Shown piece by piece: positions 37,186 through 46,870 of a stretch of DNA of 64,000 nt (its first letter is position 1; every line of letters begins with the position of its first letter). The translations under genes and the position numbers were made by a program. A model generated the notes under the pieces. That model made no database searches and was not told the origin of the DNA. It saw only the letters and a program-made list of their open reading frames with translations. The stretch covers positions 4,278,001 through 4,342,000 of the forward strand of contig OY755178.1 in the NCBI GenBank assembly GCA_963576735.1, in the 5' to 3' direction. The DNA is from Bedellia somnulentella. Its lineage: Eukaryota > Arthropoda > Insecta > Lepidoptera > Bedelliidae.

Positions 37186-38601
37186 TTAGAGAGTAATATA
37201 CTTCTTAGTTCTATTCTTATGTACTAAATCAACTTTTCCATTTTTATCAATTTCGACATTTGGTGGAATATCTCGTATAACCTTGTAAGGACCTGAATAA
37301 ATACTGGTGAACTTATTGCCTGTTTCATTTTTGACCAATATTAAATCATTTGGATAGTATGTAATAGGATTAGAGTTTGTATCATATGATGCTTTTCTTA
37401 TTGTCTTACTTTTAATTAAATTATCTCTAGCTTGTTTTTGAGTTATTTGTAACTGATATTTTAATTGCTGAGGATAACTTTCGTAGTTATATAGTGGGTC
37501 AACTGTCTCTTTGATAAGATTAGTTGGTATATTACAAACCTTCCCAAAGACGAGTTCAAAAGGTGTGTACCCCGTTGAAGTATGCACTGACGTGTTTTGG
37601 GCAAAGCACCAAAATGGTATCCAATTGCTCCAGTTGTCTGGGTCGTTGTCTGTTTGGATTCGGAGAAAGTTACCTAAGCTTTTGTGTGCATTCTCAAGTG
37701 AACCAATTGTCTGGTGATGATATGCTGTCGAATTCAGTTGTTTAATCTGGAGTATTCTACAAACCTCTTGTAACGTGCTGGATAAAAACTCAGATCCGCG
37801 ATCTGTAGCAATGGTTTTGGGTATACCGTATCTTAATATGAAATTACTTACCATACTTTTTGCTACATCTATGCTACTTTTACTGGTTAATGGATAAGCT
37901 TCTAAAAATTTGGTTAGTTCACATTGTATTGTTAGTATGTATACATTGTTATAAATATCTTTCGGTAAAGGACCTACAATGTCCAAATATATTTTTTCAA
38001 AAGCACTGTTGGCTGTAGTAGTTATTACCATTGGTTCTTTAATATATTTATTCGTATATTTTTGCGTTTGACATTTTACACATTTGTTAACAAATTTTTT
38101 TACATCCTCGTATAATCCAGGCCAAAAATAATATTTCTTTATGTTATTATACATTCTCCTTATTCCAGCATGACCACTGGTTGGAAGTATATGAAAATCA
38201 TTAATAATTACTCTTCTGTCATCTTTATTATTTATTCTTTTAATATTATTATTATTTAACACATTTAAACGTGGACGTGGGCCGGTCACATCTTTCATTT
38301 TATTCATTGTTTTCAATAATTTTTCAATAAATATATTATTATAATTATTTTTTACACTGTATATCTCTTTAATATTAAACTCTTCACACATTTGCACTAG
38401 TTCTCTCGCAAAGTCGTCTCGCGTCCTTTGTGATTGAGAAAAAGGCTTTATAAATATTTTCTTCAATTGTGGTACCAACATTAACGATTTACTTTCTTTT
38501 ATTTTATTATTATGTTTTTTAATATTCCTCAATTCTTTCTCATTACTATAAAATAATTCCACATATTCTGAATAAGTTTGACTTATAACTTTGGGTTGAT
38601 C
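37186..38601 (-). pseudogene. Integrase part of pol, separated by a MITE
   Basis: Open frame of about 458 codons that continues the RT frame when the inserted MITE is ignored. It has the HHCC zinc domain (GHAGIRRMY, then KCVKCQTQK), a catalytic core with D in YLDIVGPL, D in ATDRGSEFLS and E in GSLENAHKSLG, and a C-terminal GPY-type module (YSGPYKVIRD). It lacks its own natural start, so the element cannot make an intact pol at this locus. Confidence 0.85.
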
Positions 38602-39283
38602 CAGTGTTGCAAAAGCGAAAGTTAAAAAATCGGGTAATTTTCCAGTTAAAAATCGGGAGAAATCGGGAGTTTTTTTCGTCTTAATAAAATATCAGTATTT
38701 TATGCTAATAAATCAAGTTAAAGTAATTTATTTAAGTATATAAAAATATATACGTAGTACTGATCATTTTAGTACCACTTCTTGCTTACAATTTTAGTAA
38801 TCATTTTTTCATCAATAATTAGATTTTGTTGGGCATGAAACCTCATGTGGGGATTATTGTACTGTTCAATCAAGGAAATTAAAATTTCGACACCAGCAGG
38901 AATTGAACCCGCGGCATTCCGTTTTTCATTTCATTGATTAGTAAGTATATTAACATGAATATTGAAATTTTCGCAAGTTAAATTATTTTACAATAATGAA
39001 CTCTATTGCAAAGCGTTTCGATGTAATATTTTTTGTGTAAATTGACGTCACTGCCGTGTTAAAAGGCCCTGTGAGAATTTTATGGGAATTCCCGTGCGTG
39101 AGAATCCCGTGGTCAGTGTTACTATGTGATTCTTGATGTTTTCTGACTTTAGAATGCTATATTAACTATTACTTTAATGTCAAATGCAAAAAATCGGGAG
39201 ATATGGTCACTAAATCGGGATATCGGGAGGGAAAGGCCAAAATCGGTAGATCTCCCGATAAATCGGGAACTTTTGCAACACTG
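38602..39283. mobile_element. hAT-type MITE inside pol
   Basis: 682 bp with 14-bp ends CAGTGTTGCAAAAG and an 8-bp target duplication GGTTGATC (38594-38601 and 39284-39291), both typical of hAT. The subterminal regions carry about eight copies of ATCGGGA in both orientations. A piece of the tRNA-like dispersed repeat lies inside (38830-38925). No transposase ORF. Confidence 0.9.
38830..38925 (-). repeat. Piece of the 311-bp-type repeat inside the MITE
   Basis: CATGAAACCTCATGTGGGGA and then GGAATTGAACCCGCGG match the array at 16896-17960 with substitutions. The box B-like part is still recognisable. Confidence 0.65.
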
Positions 39284-40908
39284 GGTTGATCAGACCCGCT
39301 GCTGTCTGTCGTCATTTTCTTGCTTTGCGCGCGCGTCATGACGTTGATGACGTCACTCATTTCTTTCAAGTCAGTTGAAGATAGTTTTATCCGAGACAAT
39401 GCATCCGCGGCAGCATTGCTTGAACCTTTTACGTATTCTACAATAAAATCGTATTCCTCAAGAACCATGCAAAATTTTAAAAGTCTACTACTTGGATCTC
39501 GCATGTTAAATAGGTATACAAGTGGTTTATGGTCTGTTAAGATCTTAAATTTTCGTCCGTATAAGTATGGGCGGAAGTGTTTAACTCCCCACACTATTGC
39601 TAAAAGCTCTTTTTCAATCGTGGGATAGTTTAGTTCGTTTTTATTTAATGTACGGCTAGCATAAGCAACTGGTTTGTTATCACCGTTGGCTAAAATTGCA
39701 CCTATAGCAAAACCAGATGCATCGGTTTGCAACTTGAATTCGTTGTTGTCACTAAAATCCGGATAACTTAAGAGAGGCGGCGTAATCAAAAAATTTTTCA
39801 ATTTATGAAACGCCTTTTCACACTCGGAGTTCCAAATAAAAGGAATATTTTTTCTGCATAGTTTATTTAAAGGATGAGCAATTTCCGCAAAGCCATTGAT
39901 AAATTTTCGGTAATAATTTGCAAATGCTACAAATCTCTTAACATCATTCAAATTTTTAGGGACGGGATATTCCTGCATAATTTTTATTTTCTCTGGGTCA
40001 GGGAGAACTCCATTTTCTGTAACTATATGTCCTAGATATAATATTTCTTTTCGCAAAAAGTTACACTTATTAGGATTAAGTTTTAAATTGACTTTTCTTA
40101 GGCGTTCAAAAACGTCAATTAAATTTTTATTGTGATTTTCTAAATTCCTTCCGAAAACTATTAAATCGTCTAGGTATACAAAGCATTTTTCATAAGTTAA
40201 GCCTGACATAGCAAGTGTTACTATTCTTGAAAATGAATTTGGACTGATTTTAAGACCTTGTGGCAGTCTTCGCATTTGGAATTGACCTGCACAATAATAA
40301 TTTTCTTGTTTTCCTGACGTTTCATTTATTTGAATATTTCCCGGGCTGAAAGCTGTATATTTTCTACTATTTTCCGATAAATTTATTTGATTATACCCAG
40401 AAAAACAATCTAAGTGTGTAAAATAGATCGCACCTGCCAAAGAATCCAATATTTCAGTAATGTTCGGTAATGGAAATTTATCTTCTTCTATTTTTTCGTT
40501 TAATTTTCGATAGTCTATAACTAATCTCCATTGTTTTTCATTACTATTACTTTTTTTCGGTACTAATAAGATGGGGCTTGACCACTCACTATTTGTCGGT
40601 TCAATTATTTCATCATCCAACATTTGTTTTATTTGTTTACTTATTTCTAACTTTTGGGAATGCGGTAACCTATAAGGTTTTGTATAGACTGGTGTGGCAT
40701 TGGGTTTTAAATGTATATTTTGTTCACCTAAATTTGTAGTTGTTAATTTGTCTCCAGGCAAATGAAATATATCGGGATATTTAGCACAGATCGTCTCTAT
40801 TGACCTTTTCTCCTCAGTATTCAAATGACTCAGTTTTAAAATAGAAAATAATTGTTTTACTCTATCCGAATTATTCTTACACTTATCAAAAACGCATACC
40901 TTAGTCAC
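39284..40908 (-). pseudogene. RT-RNase H part of pol
   Basis: Reverse transcriptase with LPQGLKISP and the catalytic YLDD motif in VYLDDLIVFG, then RNase H with TDASGFAIGAIL, YPTIEKELLAIV and a C-terminal AAADALSR motif. The frame runs on for about 38 codons into the inserted MITE, giving a foreign C-terminus. It starts in the octamer GTGACTAA where the protease frame ends, directly behind an in-frame stop, so it has no ATG start at the junction. Confidence 0.9.
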
Positions 40909-41536
40909 TTAAGCGCTGAGTCACAATATTAAAGTTATTTAAATATACCTCTTTGTCGGTTGTGTTTAAAATTTTCACCGGTATTTTACCATTCTTTGGC
41001 CTCGCTAAAGAGTTAGCCATGTAAACGCCATCGCTTAGTTCATTAGAACAAATTATGATATCATTACTTTCGATAGTGTCAACAAAATGTATAGATTCCG
41101 ATCGAGGCGGTATTGAAAGTACTTCTTTCGCATAACCGTGACGCATTGGTAATGTAATCGACTCGTTGTATATATTAGTTATCGTTATGGAATTCGTATG
41201 TAAATCTAAATTTGCTTTATATTTATTTAAGAAGTCATGACCTAAAATGCCGTAAGACTTACACGGGAGTGTTTTAAAAACATAAAATATATGATCAAAT
41301 ACTTTGTCATAAGCGGTTAATGACAAACACACGTATCCGATAGTCTTCAACACACCGCCGATGCCCTTAATTAGAGTTCGCTGCTCATGTATCATTAAGT
41401 TCTGTTCAACACAATGTTTATACTTTATAGCCGAAATAGTAGCGCCGGTGTCAATTAACCAATCATAACACTGGTTATAAAGTGTTAATTGTACTGTAAG
41501 GGAATTATCACATGCAAACATATAATGGTTAGTCAC
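40901..41536 (-). CDS. Retroelement aspartic protease ORF
   Basis: About 211 codons with the active-site triad in DWLIDTGATISAI and a later GYGILGHDFLN-type segment, as in retropepsins. The frame is +1 relative to gag, overlaps its end, and opens only a few codons upstream (about 41548), so it is probably reached by frameshifting. The first true ATG lies five codons in. Confidence 0.8.
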   Translation of the reverse strand: MTNHYMFACDNSLTVQLTLYNQCYDWLIDTGATISAIKYKHCVEQNLMIHEQRTLIKGIGGVLKTIGYVCLSLTAYDKVFDHIFYVFKTLPCKSYGILGHDFLNKYKANLDLHTNSITITNIYNESITLPMRHGYAKEVLSIPPRSESIHFVDTIESNDIIICSNELSDGVYMANSLARPKNGKIPVKILNTTDKEVYLNNFNIVTQRLSD

Positions 41537-42728
41537 GAAAAAACTGGTTCAAATTTTCAGGTTTTTCAGCTGTATTAGATTGCATGTTGTCCATGAAGTT
41601 GATATTATTCCTCCGACTTCGTCCTGTAAAATTGTTATTTTTATAATATGACTTACCTGGGTACCGACCTCTGCCTCTGCCGGCTGCGTGGCTCGTGCGG
41701 GACGTACCTCGTTTCCAGTAATGACCACGTGAGGATTGTTCGGGCTGCATGTGTGGCGGCCTACCACGAGAATTAGAGAAATGGCCGCAATGAAAGCTTC
41801 TTGTGTTGAAGTTCCTGCCTTGATAATAATTACCACGATTCCTGAAATTGTAATTTTTATGAGAATTGGTATTCATATTAAGTACTTGTCCTGAAGTACC
41901 AGGAGACGACACCTCCTCGTCGACCGCTGCCTGTATTGCGTCCTTTAATGAAGTAAAATTCCGGGCTGCAATTATTTTACTAATCCTTCTATTCCTCAAA
42001 CCATCGCCAAACTTTTTGATAGCGGTTTTTTCATTCAGAGGTTTTAAGATTGAAAAGCTTTCTGAGTTTCCGTTGGCTTGGGAAATAGTAAGATCCACAA
42101 ATAACTCCGAAAGTTCTCTCCCAAACTCACTTATAGATTTATCATCCTGCCTTATCTGTTGCAACTTTGTTTGAATGGCGGTTGCGCCCTTTTGAGCCAA
42201 CAGTACAGTGCGCATGTCCTCTAACAGGCTAGCAATATTAGCATAATTATTTTGCAATTTAATTTTTGCTGATTGAGATAATCGGCTTTTTAAGACAAAT
42301 TTAATTAAGTTTTGTTGACATTCCGAACTTTTCAACAATGATCCATAATAATCGATATTATCGATAAGTTGTTTAATACTGGTCTGGTCATCATTCATTA
42401 CTGGTAATAAGTTCAACGCAGTCTTTAAATTGAAAGTATCCATTTTTGATGATTTTTCCTGCTTACAATAAGCTTGAATCTCACTATATAAAGTTACAAT
42501 TTCGTTACTTTCAATATACACTTCATCAATGATACTCTTTTCAACCAATTTTTGGCTTACTAAAGTAGTAAATTTACTTATTAATTCCTCATATTCTAAA
42601 TACAATTGTTCAGCTTCAGAAAATTTTTCGTCTAAAATATTTCCTGTCCTTGTTTTTGGGCCTATTTTACAGAGATAGGTCCTTATGGCTTTCAACTTCT
42701 CTTTGATAATTATATATGGTTCTGACAT
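41529..42728 (-). CDS. Retroelement gag-like ORF
   Basis: 399 codons from MSEPYIIIKEK. The N-terminal half is helical and acidic, the middle (LQQIRQDDKSISEFGRELSE) resembles the retrotransposon capsid family, and the C-terminus is rich in Arg, Gly and Asn (RGNYYQGRNF, RGRGRYPGKSYY). No CCHC knuckle is visible, so RNA binding may rest on the RG-rich tail. It ends with TAA at 41529 in the GTGACTAA overlap. Confidence 0.82.
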   Translation of the reverse strand: MSEPYIIIKEKLKAIRTYLCKIGPKTRTGNILDEKFSEAEQLYLEYEELISKFTTLVSQKLVEKSIIDEVYIESNEIVTLYSEIQAYCKQEKSSKMDTFNLKTALNLLPVMNDDQTSIKQLIDNIDYYGSLLKSSECQQNLIKFVLKSRLSQSAKIKLQNNYANIASLLEDMRTVLLAQKGATAIQTKLQQIRQDDKSISEFGRELSELFVDLTISQANGNSESFSILKPLNEKTAIKKFGDGLRNRRISKIIAARNFTSLKDAIQAAVDEEVSSPGTSGQVLNMNTNSHKNYNFRNRGNYYQGRNFNTRSFHCGHFSNSRGRPPHMQPEQSSRGHYWKRGTSRTSHAAGRGRGRYPGKSYYKNNNFTGRSRRNNINFMDNMQSNTAEKPENLNQFFRD

Positions 42729-42936
42729 AACTTACCCATAACACCTAATACACAATAACACTATATTTTTATATATATATTTTTTATGTATTTATTATTA
42801 TTTTAACTTAATTGAACTTAATGTCCATACATGATTACGTTGATTCGAATATAGGTTGAATAATATATACATATTTTTATTTAATTAATTGGAACACTTC
42901 ACTAATCTGCTAGGTTTCACGCGGATCCTGGGGACC

Positions 42937-43197
42937 TCAAACCTTGGAGACCCTCTGCATACGCAGCATCCCAGCGTCGACTCCTCTGTCCACTCTTTTA
43001 TTAAAGCATTTGGCGCAATAGCGCAAAACGAAGACCGCAGATATTAACACAAACATTAGCAGTATAATCAGCATGCACCAAGATATTATGCCGATATGAA
43101 TGTCCACACTATTTGTTGTTATATTATTTTGATATCCAATTTGCGCCGTCACAGGGGTTTGCACTGGGGGTTTAGGGGTAGTATATGTAGTACCCAT
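42937..43197 (-). CDS. Small membrane-protein ORF in the retroelement leader
   Basis: 86 codons from MGTTYTTPKPPVQ, located between the 5' LTR and gag. One clear membrane helix (WCMLIILLMFVLISAVFVL) is followed by cysteines and a basic tail (RYCAKCFNKRVDRG). The Pro/Thr-rich N-terminus would lie outside. I do not know a counterpart in this position in Ty3/gypsy elements. Function unknown; it may be captured or chance. Confidence 0.5.
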   Translation of the reverse strand: MGTTYTTPKPPVQTPVTAQIGYQNNITTNSVDIHIGIISWCMLIILLMFVLISAVFVLRYCAKCFNKRVDRGVDAGMLRMQRVSKV

Positions 43198-43330
43198 TTT
43201 AATTTATTTTCACTGGTATATTTATCACACCACGACAATTTTTCCCGGCGAAAGTAACTTTATTACTGATCAAATCCATTTTTATTTTTCGTGCAAGCAG
43301 CTACACTTTACTAACTTACACTTTGTTTTT

Positions 43331-43344
43331 ATTCACGGTCGCCA
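43331..43344 (-). other. Putative primer-binding site
   Basis: TGGCGACCGTGAA directly follows the 5' LTR on the - strand. A TGG start is normal for binding to a tRNA CCA end. I do not assign the tRNA. Confidence 0.55.
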
Positions 43345-43345
43345 T

Positions 43346-43483
43346 ATAAGGATGGCGGTTGGAGACAAGTAAATGAGACAACGAGTAAGGTTCGACTAAG
43401 ATATATTTGGATTACACGTGCGCATCATGAACTATAATAAGGATATAGATAGAAGCTATAAGATATAGGTATATAACTCTACA
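43346..43483 (-). repeat. 5' LTR of the Ty3/gypsy element
   Basis: Matches 36940-37077 over 138 bp with no difference that I can see. Confidence 0.88.
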
Positions 43484-43566
43484 ATTTCAACCTGTGACAT
43501 CCCACCAGTCCAGAATCTAACCATGGGATCAGAACTGTGTCCTTTTTTATTTCACTGATTTATTAT

Positions 43567-44158
43567 CACTGATCGGAGTAGGTAGAGCGATTTAGGTTCA
43601 TTGACTGCAAACATTGATGTTAATATGGATATTCCACGGGATTCCGAATAATACTCCGGGATTCGATTATTATAATTATTTTTATCAATAAGTATAAAAA
43701 ATGGTATATTTTTTTGTCAAACGCGTGACGTTGCCGCTTTGTTGACTGACACTTGTCGTGATATCGCTGCATTATGCGCTCTTGCTCACACGTACAGGGA
43801 CTGGGGACTGTCACGGGTGTGGCTAGTGACGCACCTGTTTTTGTCTCTTCCTCACTGGAATTCAATTGTTTACCGAAAGTAACTTGCTGTTAAATGTTGT
43901 CTCACTTGATTACTTCGGTTCTCAGAGTGCGCAAAAAAATATATGTGGTTTAACGTATCAAGTTTCTATCTATTTATTATATTATCCTTAAACCCGTCCT
44001 TTTAATTATAGGAAGTGTATGCTTTCATTACTCCCTAAGACGTAAACAGATTTTTATTATTATTCTACTTAAAAAAGAAATCCCGGGATTCGGGGAGTAT
44101 CCATATTATTCTTTCATATGGCAAGTACATAAAATAGCTCTGCCTACTCCGATCACTG
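43567..44158. mobile_element. hAT-type MITE downstream of TMEM70
   Basis: 592 bp. The ends CACTGATCGGAGTAGGTAGA and CAGTGATCGGAGTAGGCAGA are inverted, and the 8-bp target duplication TTTATTAT is at 43559-43566 and 44159-44166. Inside, GGGATTCGG and GGATATTCC-type motifs recur near both ends. A short - strand ORF at 43620-43865 lies within it; I do not recognise it. Confidence 0.82.
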
Positions 44159-44258
44159 TTTATTATAGATATATTTATGGAGACAAATAAAACAAAAACC
44201 ATCTAATCAACACTTATAATTAACCCTAATTAAATACACTAATTGAACAATAACTTTC

Positions 44259-45366
44259 TTATTTGCTGTTATCTTCAGAACTTGGTTCACTTAGTTTAAA
44301 GTCCATAGGTTTGTCATAGCCCATTATCTTTGCATAATGCATTGGGTCGGTGAAGTGTCTTGCTTCAATGAACAGAGGTGTGCCACTGGCTTTCATGGTT
44401 GTGAACATTCCAGGGATTTCTGGGACCTCCACATCTTCCACTTTGAAGCTTGTCTGAAAACATTAAGTGTTAAAACATCATTAAAAGCATGTTTATGGGG
44501 CAAATTGGTTAAATAATGATTAAATAATGACATTATAACTTCCCTGTGTTTCTTTCATAATGCTAGAATGATTTAATTTATCAATTGGATTTAAGCATTC
44601 AAAAACATCAGACTCAAATCAGCCCAGTTCTGTTGTTTAGGTACTTAACTGGAGATAAAACTTAAATTTGTTTAGTTAAGGAAATAAACTTGGCTACTTA
44701 TTTGAATTGTGTATCTTTACATACAGAAACTTATGCAAAGTGCTGGAATTTATTTTTTTGGAATGGAATTGCTCATTAACTATACAAAATAAGTAAAGTG
44801 ATTGCCATCACAATTTTATAGACATTTAAATCAGATCTTAAGGATGATTTCAGTTAATTTAAAGTTTTTTAACATTAAAGCTCAGAAAAAGTAATGTTAA
44901 AGTAATTTCATACCTTTCTTTCAGTGAGGAAGAAGTTGTAAGAGATGGCTGTGTAAGTTTTGGTCTCCGGATTGTAGTCAATTGCAGTTACATATTTTTT
45001 GGTTATCAAGTGCAATAAAAAAGGAGTGAAAAACGTGAAAAACCCTACTACAGTGCACAGAGTTACTAATAAAGCTGTGCTGCCAATTGTTGAAGCTTCC
45101 CTCACTAATATTGGTTGAGACACAATTCCCACAGCACTAGACATAATGGAAAATAGCTTTACTACTCGAATCTGAGGCGTAAGAGTCCCGTGGTATATGC
45201 GCTCGGTTTGACCATTATTTTCTAGGTTTTTAGCATCTTTGATGTTAGTATTACTAACATAACGAGGTTCGAATACACATTTTTGAATAAAAGGTAACCT
45301 AAATGTTTTAGGTTGAATCAACAAAGTTTTTGAGTTAACACATTGTTTGACACAAAGCCGGATCAT
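44259..45366 (-). CDS. TMEM70: Transmembrane protein 70 homologue, mitochondrial
   Basis: Two exons, 45366-44914 and 44453-44259, joined in phase 0 (AAG|GTATGA..TTTTCAG|ACAAGC), give 215 aa. TMEM70 is an inner-membrane factor needed to assemble the c-ring of mitochondrial ATP synthase. Family features are IYHGTLTPQIRVVKLFS, two membrane helices around SIMSSAVGIVSQPIL and STALLVTLCTVVGFFTFFTP, LLHLITKKYV, EIPGMFTTMKASGTPLF and HYAKIMGYDKPMDFKL. The basic, Ser-rich N-terminus (MIRLCVKQCVNSKTLLIQPK) fits a mitochondrial presequence. A Harbinger element starts only about 215 bp upstream, so the promoter must lie in that short gap or in the element end. Confidence 0.93.
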
Positions 45367-45580
45367 GGTTATTTTTTTTCTTGCAACAGTAATTCTATGT
45401 TTAATTTTCTAATGTTACATATTTATGATTTATAATTAAATTCAAGTTTTATACTTTCATACGAGGAAAAATATTAATTATTTTTAGTAAGTTGACTGAC
45501 ATTGACGTGACGTGACAATGACATGAATTAGACGTTGACGTTGACGGAGCTAAACTTCAATGTGACTTTGCTTTGGTATA
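45367..45580 (-). promoter_or_regulatory. Presumed TMEM70 promoter region
   Basis: The 214 bp between the TMEM70 start codon and the inserted Harbinger end. It is AT-rich and then contains TGACGTGACGTGACAATGAC and GACGTTGACGTTGACGG, which include repeated TGACGT half-sites of the CRE/ATF kind. The promoter role is inferred from position. Confidence 0.35.
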
Positions 45581-45733
45581 CCCCCTGGTCCGAATGACGA
45601 TGAAATCGATTTTATCGCTGTCAGCGCGCTAAATCTTGGTCCGAATGAACGTTAGCGCGCTAACGAAATCCCGCGTGACGTCATATATGACGTCATTACC
45701 GGCGCCATTTTGCGATTACAGCGATATCGCATT

Positions 45734-45815
45734 ACAGATCCACAATCTTTTCTTGGCCGGCGGCGACTAGGTAGGTAGGTAGTCGCCGCCGGCCAAGAAA
45801 AGATTGTGGATCTGT
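45734..45815. repeat. Perfect 35-bp palindrome with a 12-nt loop
   Basis: Arms 45734-45768 and 45781-45815 are exact inverted copies (ACAGATCCACAATC at the outer end, GGCCGGCGGCGACT at the inner end), around AGGTAGGTAGGT. It lies between the Harbinger end and the LINE insertion point. Confidence 0.9.
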
Positions 45816-46870
45816 AGAGCAGAGCGTTAGCACTGTGAGAGACTTTTTGGCGGGAAGTCTACGAGAGCGGGAGTTTAAAATTTCTCAAATATTTAAATTG
45901 ATTAATAAAGTGGTAAATTTAATTTATTTGGTTGGTTCTCACCATCAAAATGCCCACCGATAGTGGCGGTGGTGTGGCGCCAAATACTAAGAAGAGAAAA
46001 ATTGACAACAAAATGATGAATGATATGGATAAGTATAAACCATTCATTAAAGCAAACTATATCAGAGTTTATCCTGATAATTTAATACTGAATGAATATG
46101 CAGTGTTCGTGGCATCTGTTAACGATGACAAAATCGGTAATAGAGACCCCATTCAAATTCAGTCGCTATTTAGCAAATATATCAAAGGGCAATATGAAAT
46201 GAACAGGATTAATGCTTACAAACTGAAAATTAATTTCAAACAATCAACTGCTGCCAATGATTTCTTAAACTACAGCGAACAATTGATAGAAAAGCATGGT
46301 ATCAGGGCATTCATTCCAAGTAGTTTTGTCGAGAAAGTGGGAGTGGTACAGTTTGTGCCCGAAGAGATGGGTAATGAGGACCTTTTTAGATCCCTATCCT
46401 GCCAATATGAAATTATTTCTATAAGGAGATTCATGAAGAAGGATGAAGATGGTAATTTATTTCCATTAAAATCAATTTCTGTCACTTTTGTATCTAGCTC
46501 TTTACCAGAGTTTATTTATTTAGACCGATGGAGGTCAAAAGTGTCTCCATACATTCCTCCTCTGCTTCAGTGTTTTAAATGTTTAAAGTTTAACCATTCA
46601 GCAAAAATTTGTAAAAATAATCAAATATGTTCCATATGTGCCAGTGCGCATTCCTACAAAGACTGTAATAAGGAAAATGAAATTAAATGCAGTAATTGTG
46701 GGGGGGCCCATTTGGCAATATCTAAAACATGTCCGATTAAACAGGCTAAAATTAATAAAAAGAAAACCTTAAGCTATGCAAACATAGTTAGTAACAATAC
46801 AAGTGTTAAGTCTTTTCCACCATTGCCTAGAAAAATAACCGAAGCAGTCCAATGTACAAATAATAATGTA

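Larger units (their letters stand above)
36940..43483 (-). mobile_element. Ty3/gypsy LTR retrotransposon
   Basis: A 6.5-kb element on the - strand bounded by identical-looking 138-bp direct repeats. In order it holds a leader ORF with a membrane helix, gag, protease, RT-RNase H and integrase, with RNase H before integrase as in Ty3/gypsy. A purine-rich tract (CCGAGGGAGG) adjoins the 3' LTR. Next to the 5' LTR is TGGCGACCGTGAA, a plausible primer-binding site. The order fits and the near-identical LTRs imply a young insertion, but a 682-bp hAT MITE now splits pol. I find no env-like ORF after integrase and no clear target duplication. Confidence 0.92.

Noticed and set aside
37511..37745. + strand ORFs over the integrase
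   Set aside because: Antisense shadows of the retroelement pol frame, with no domain of their own.
43620..43865. 81-codon - strand ORF
   Set aside because: It lies wholly inside a hAT-type MITE and shows no recognisable domain. Probably chance or a relic.
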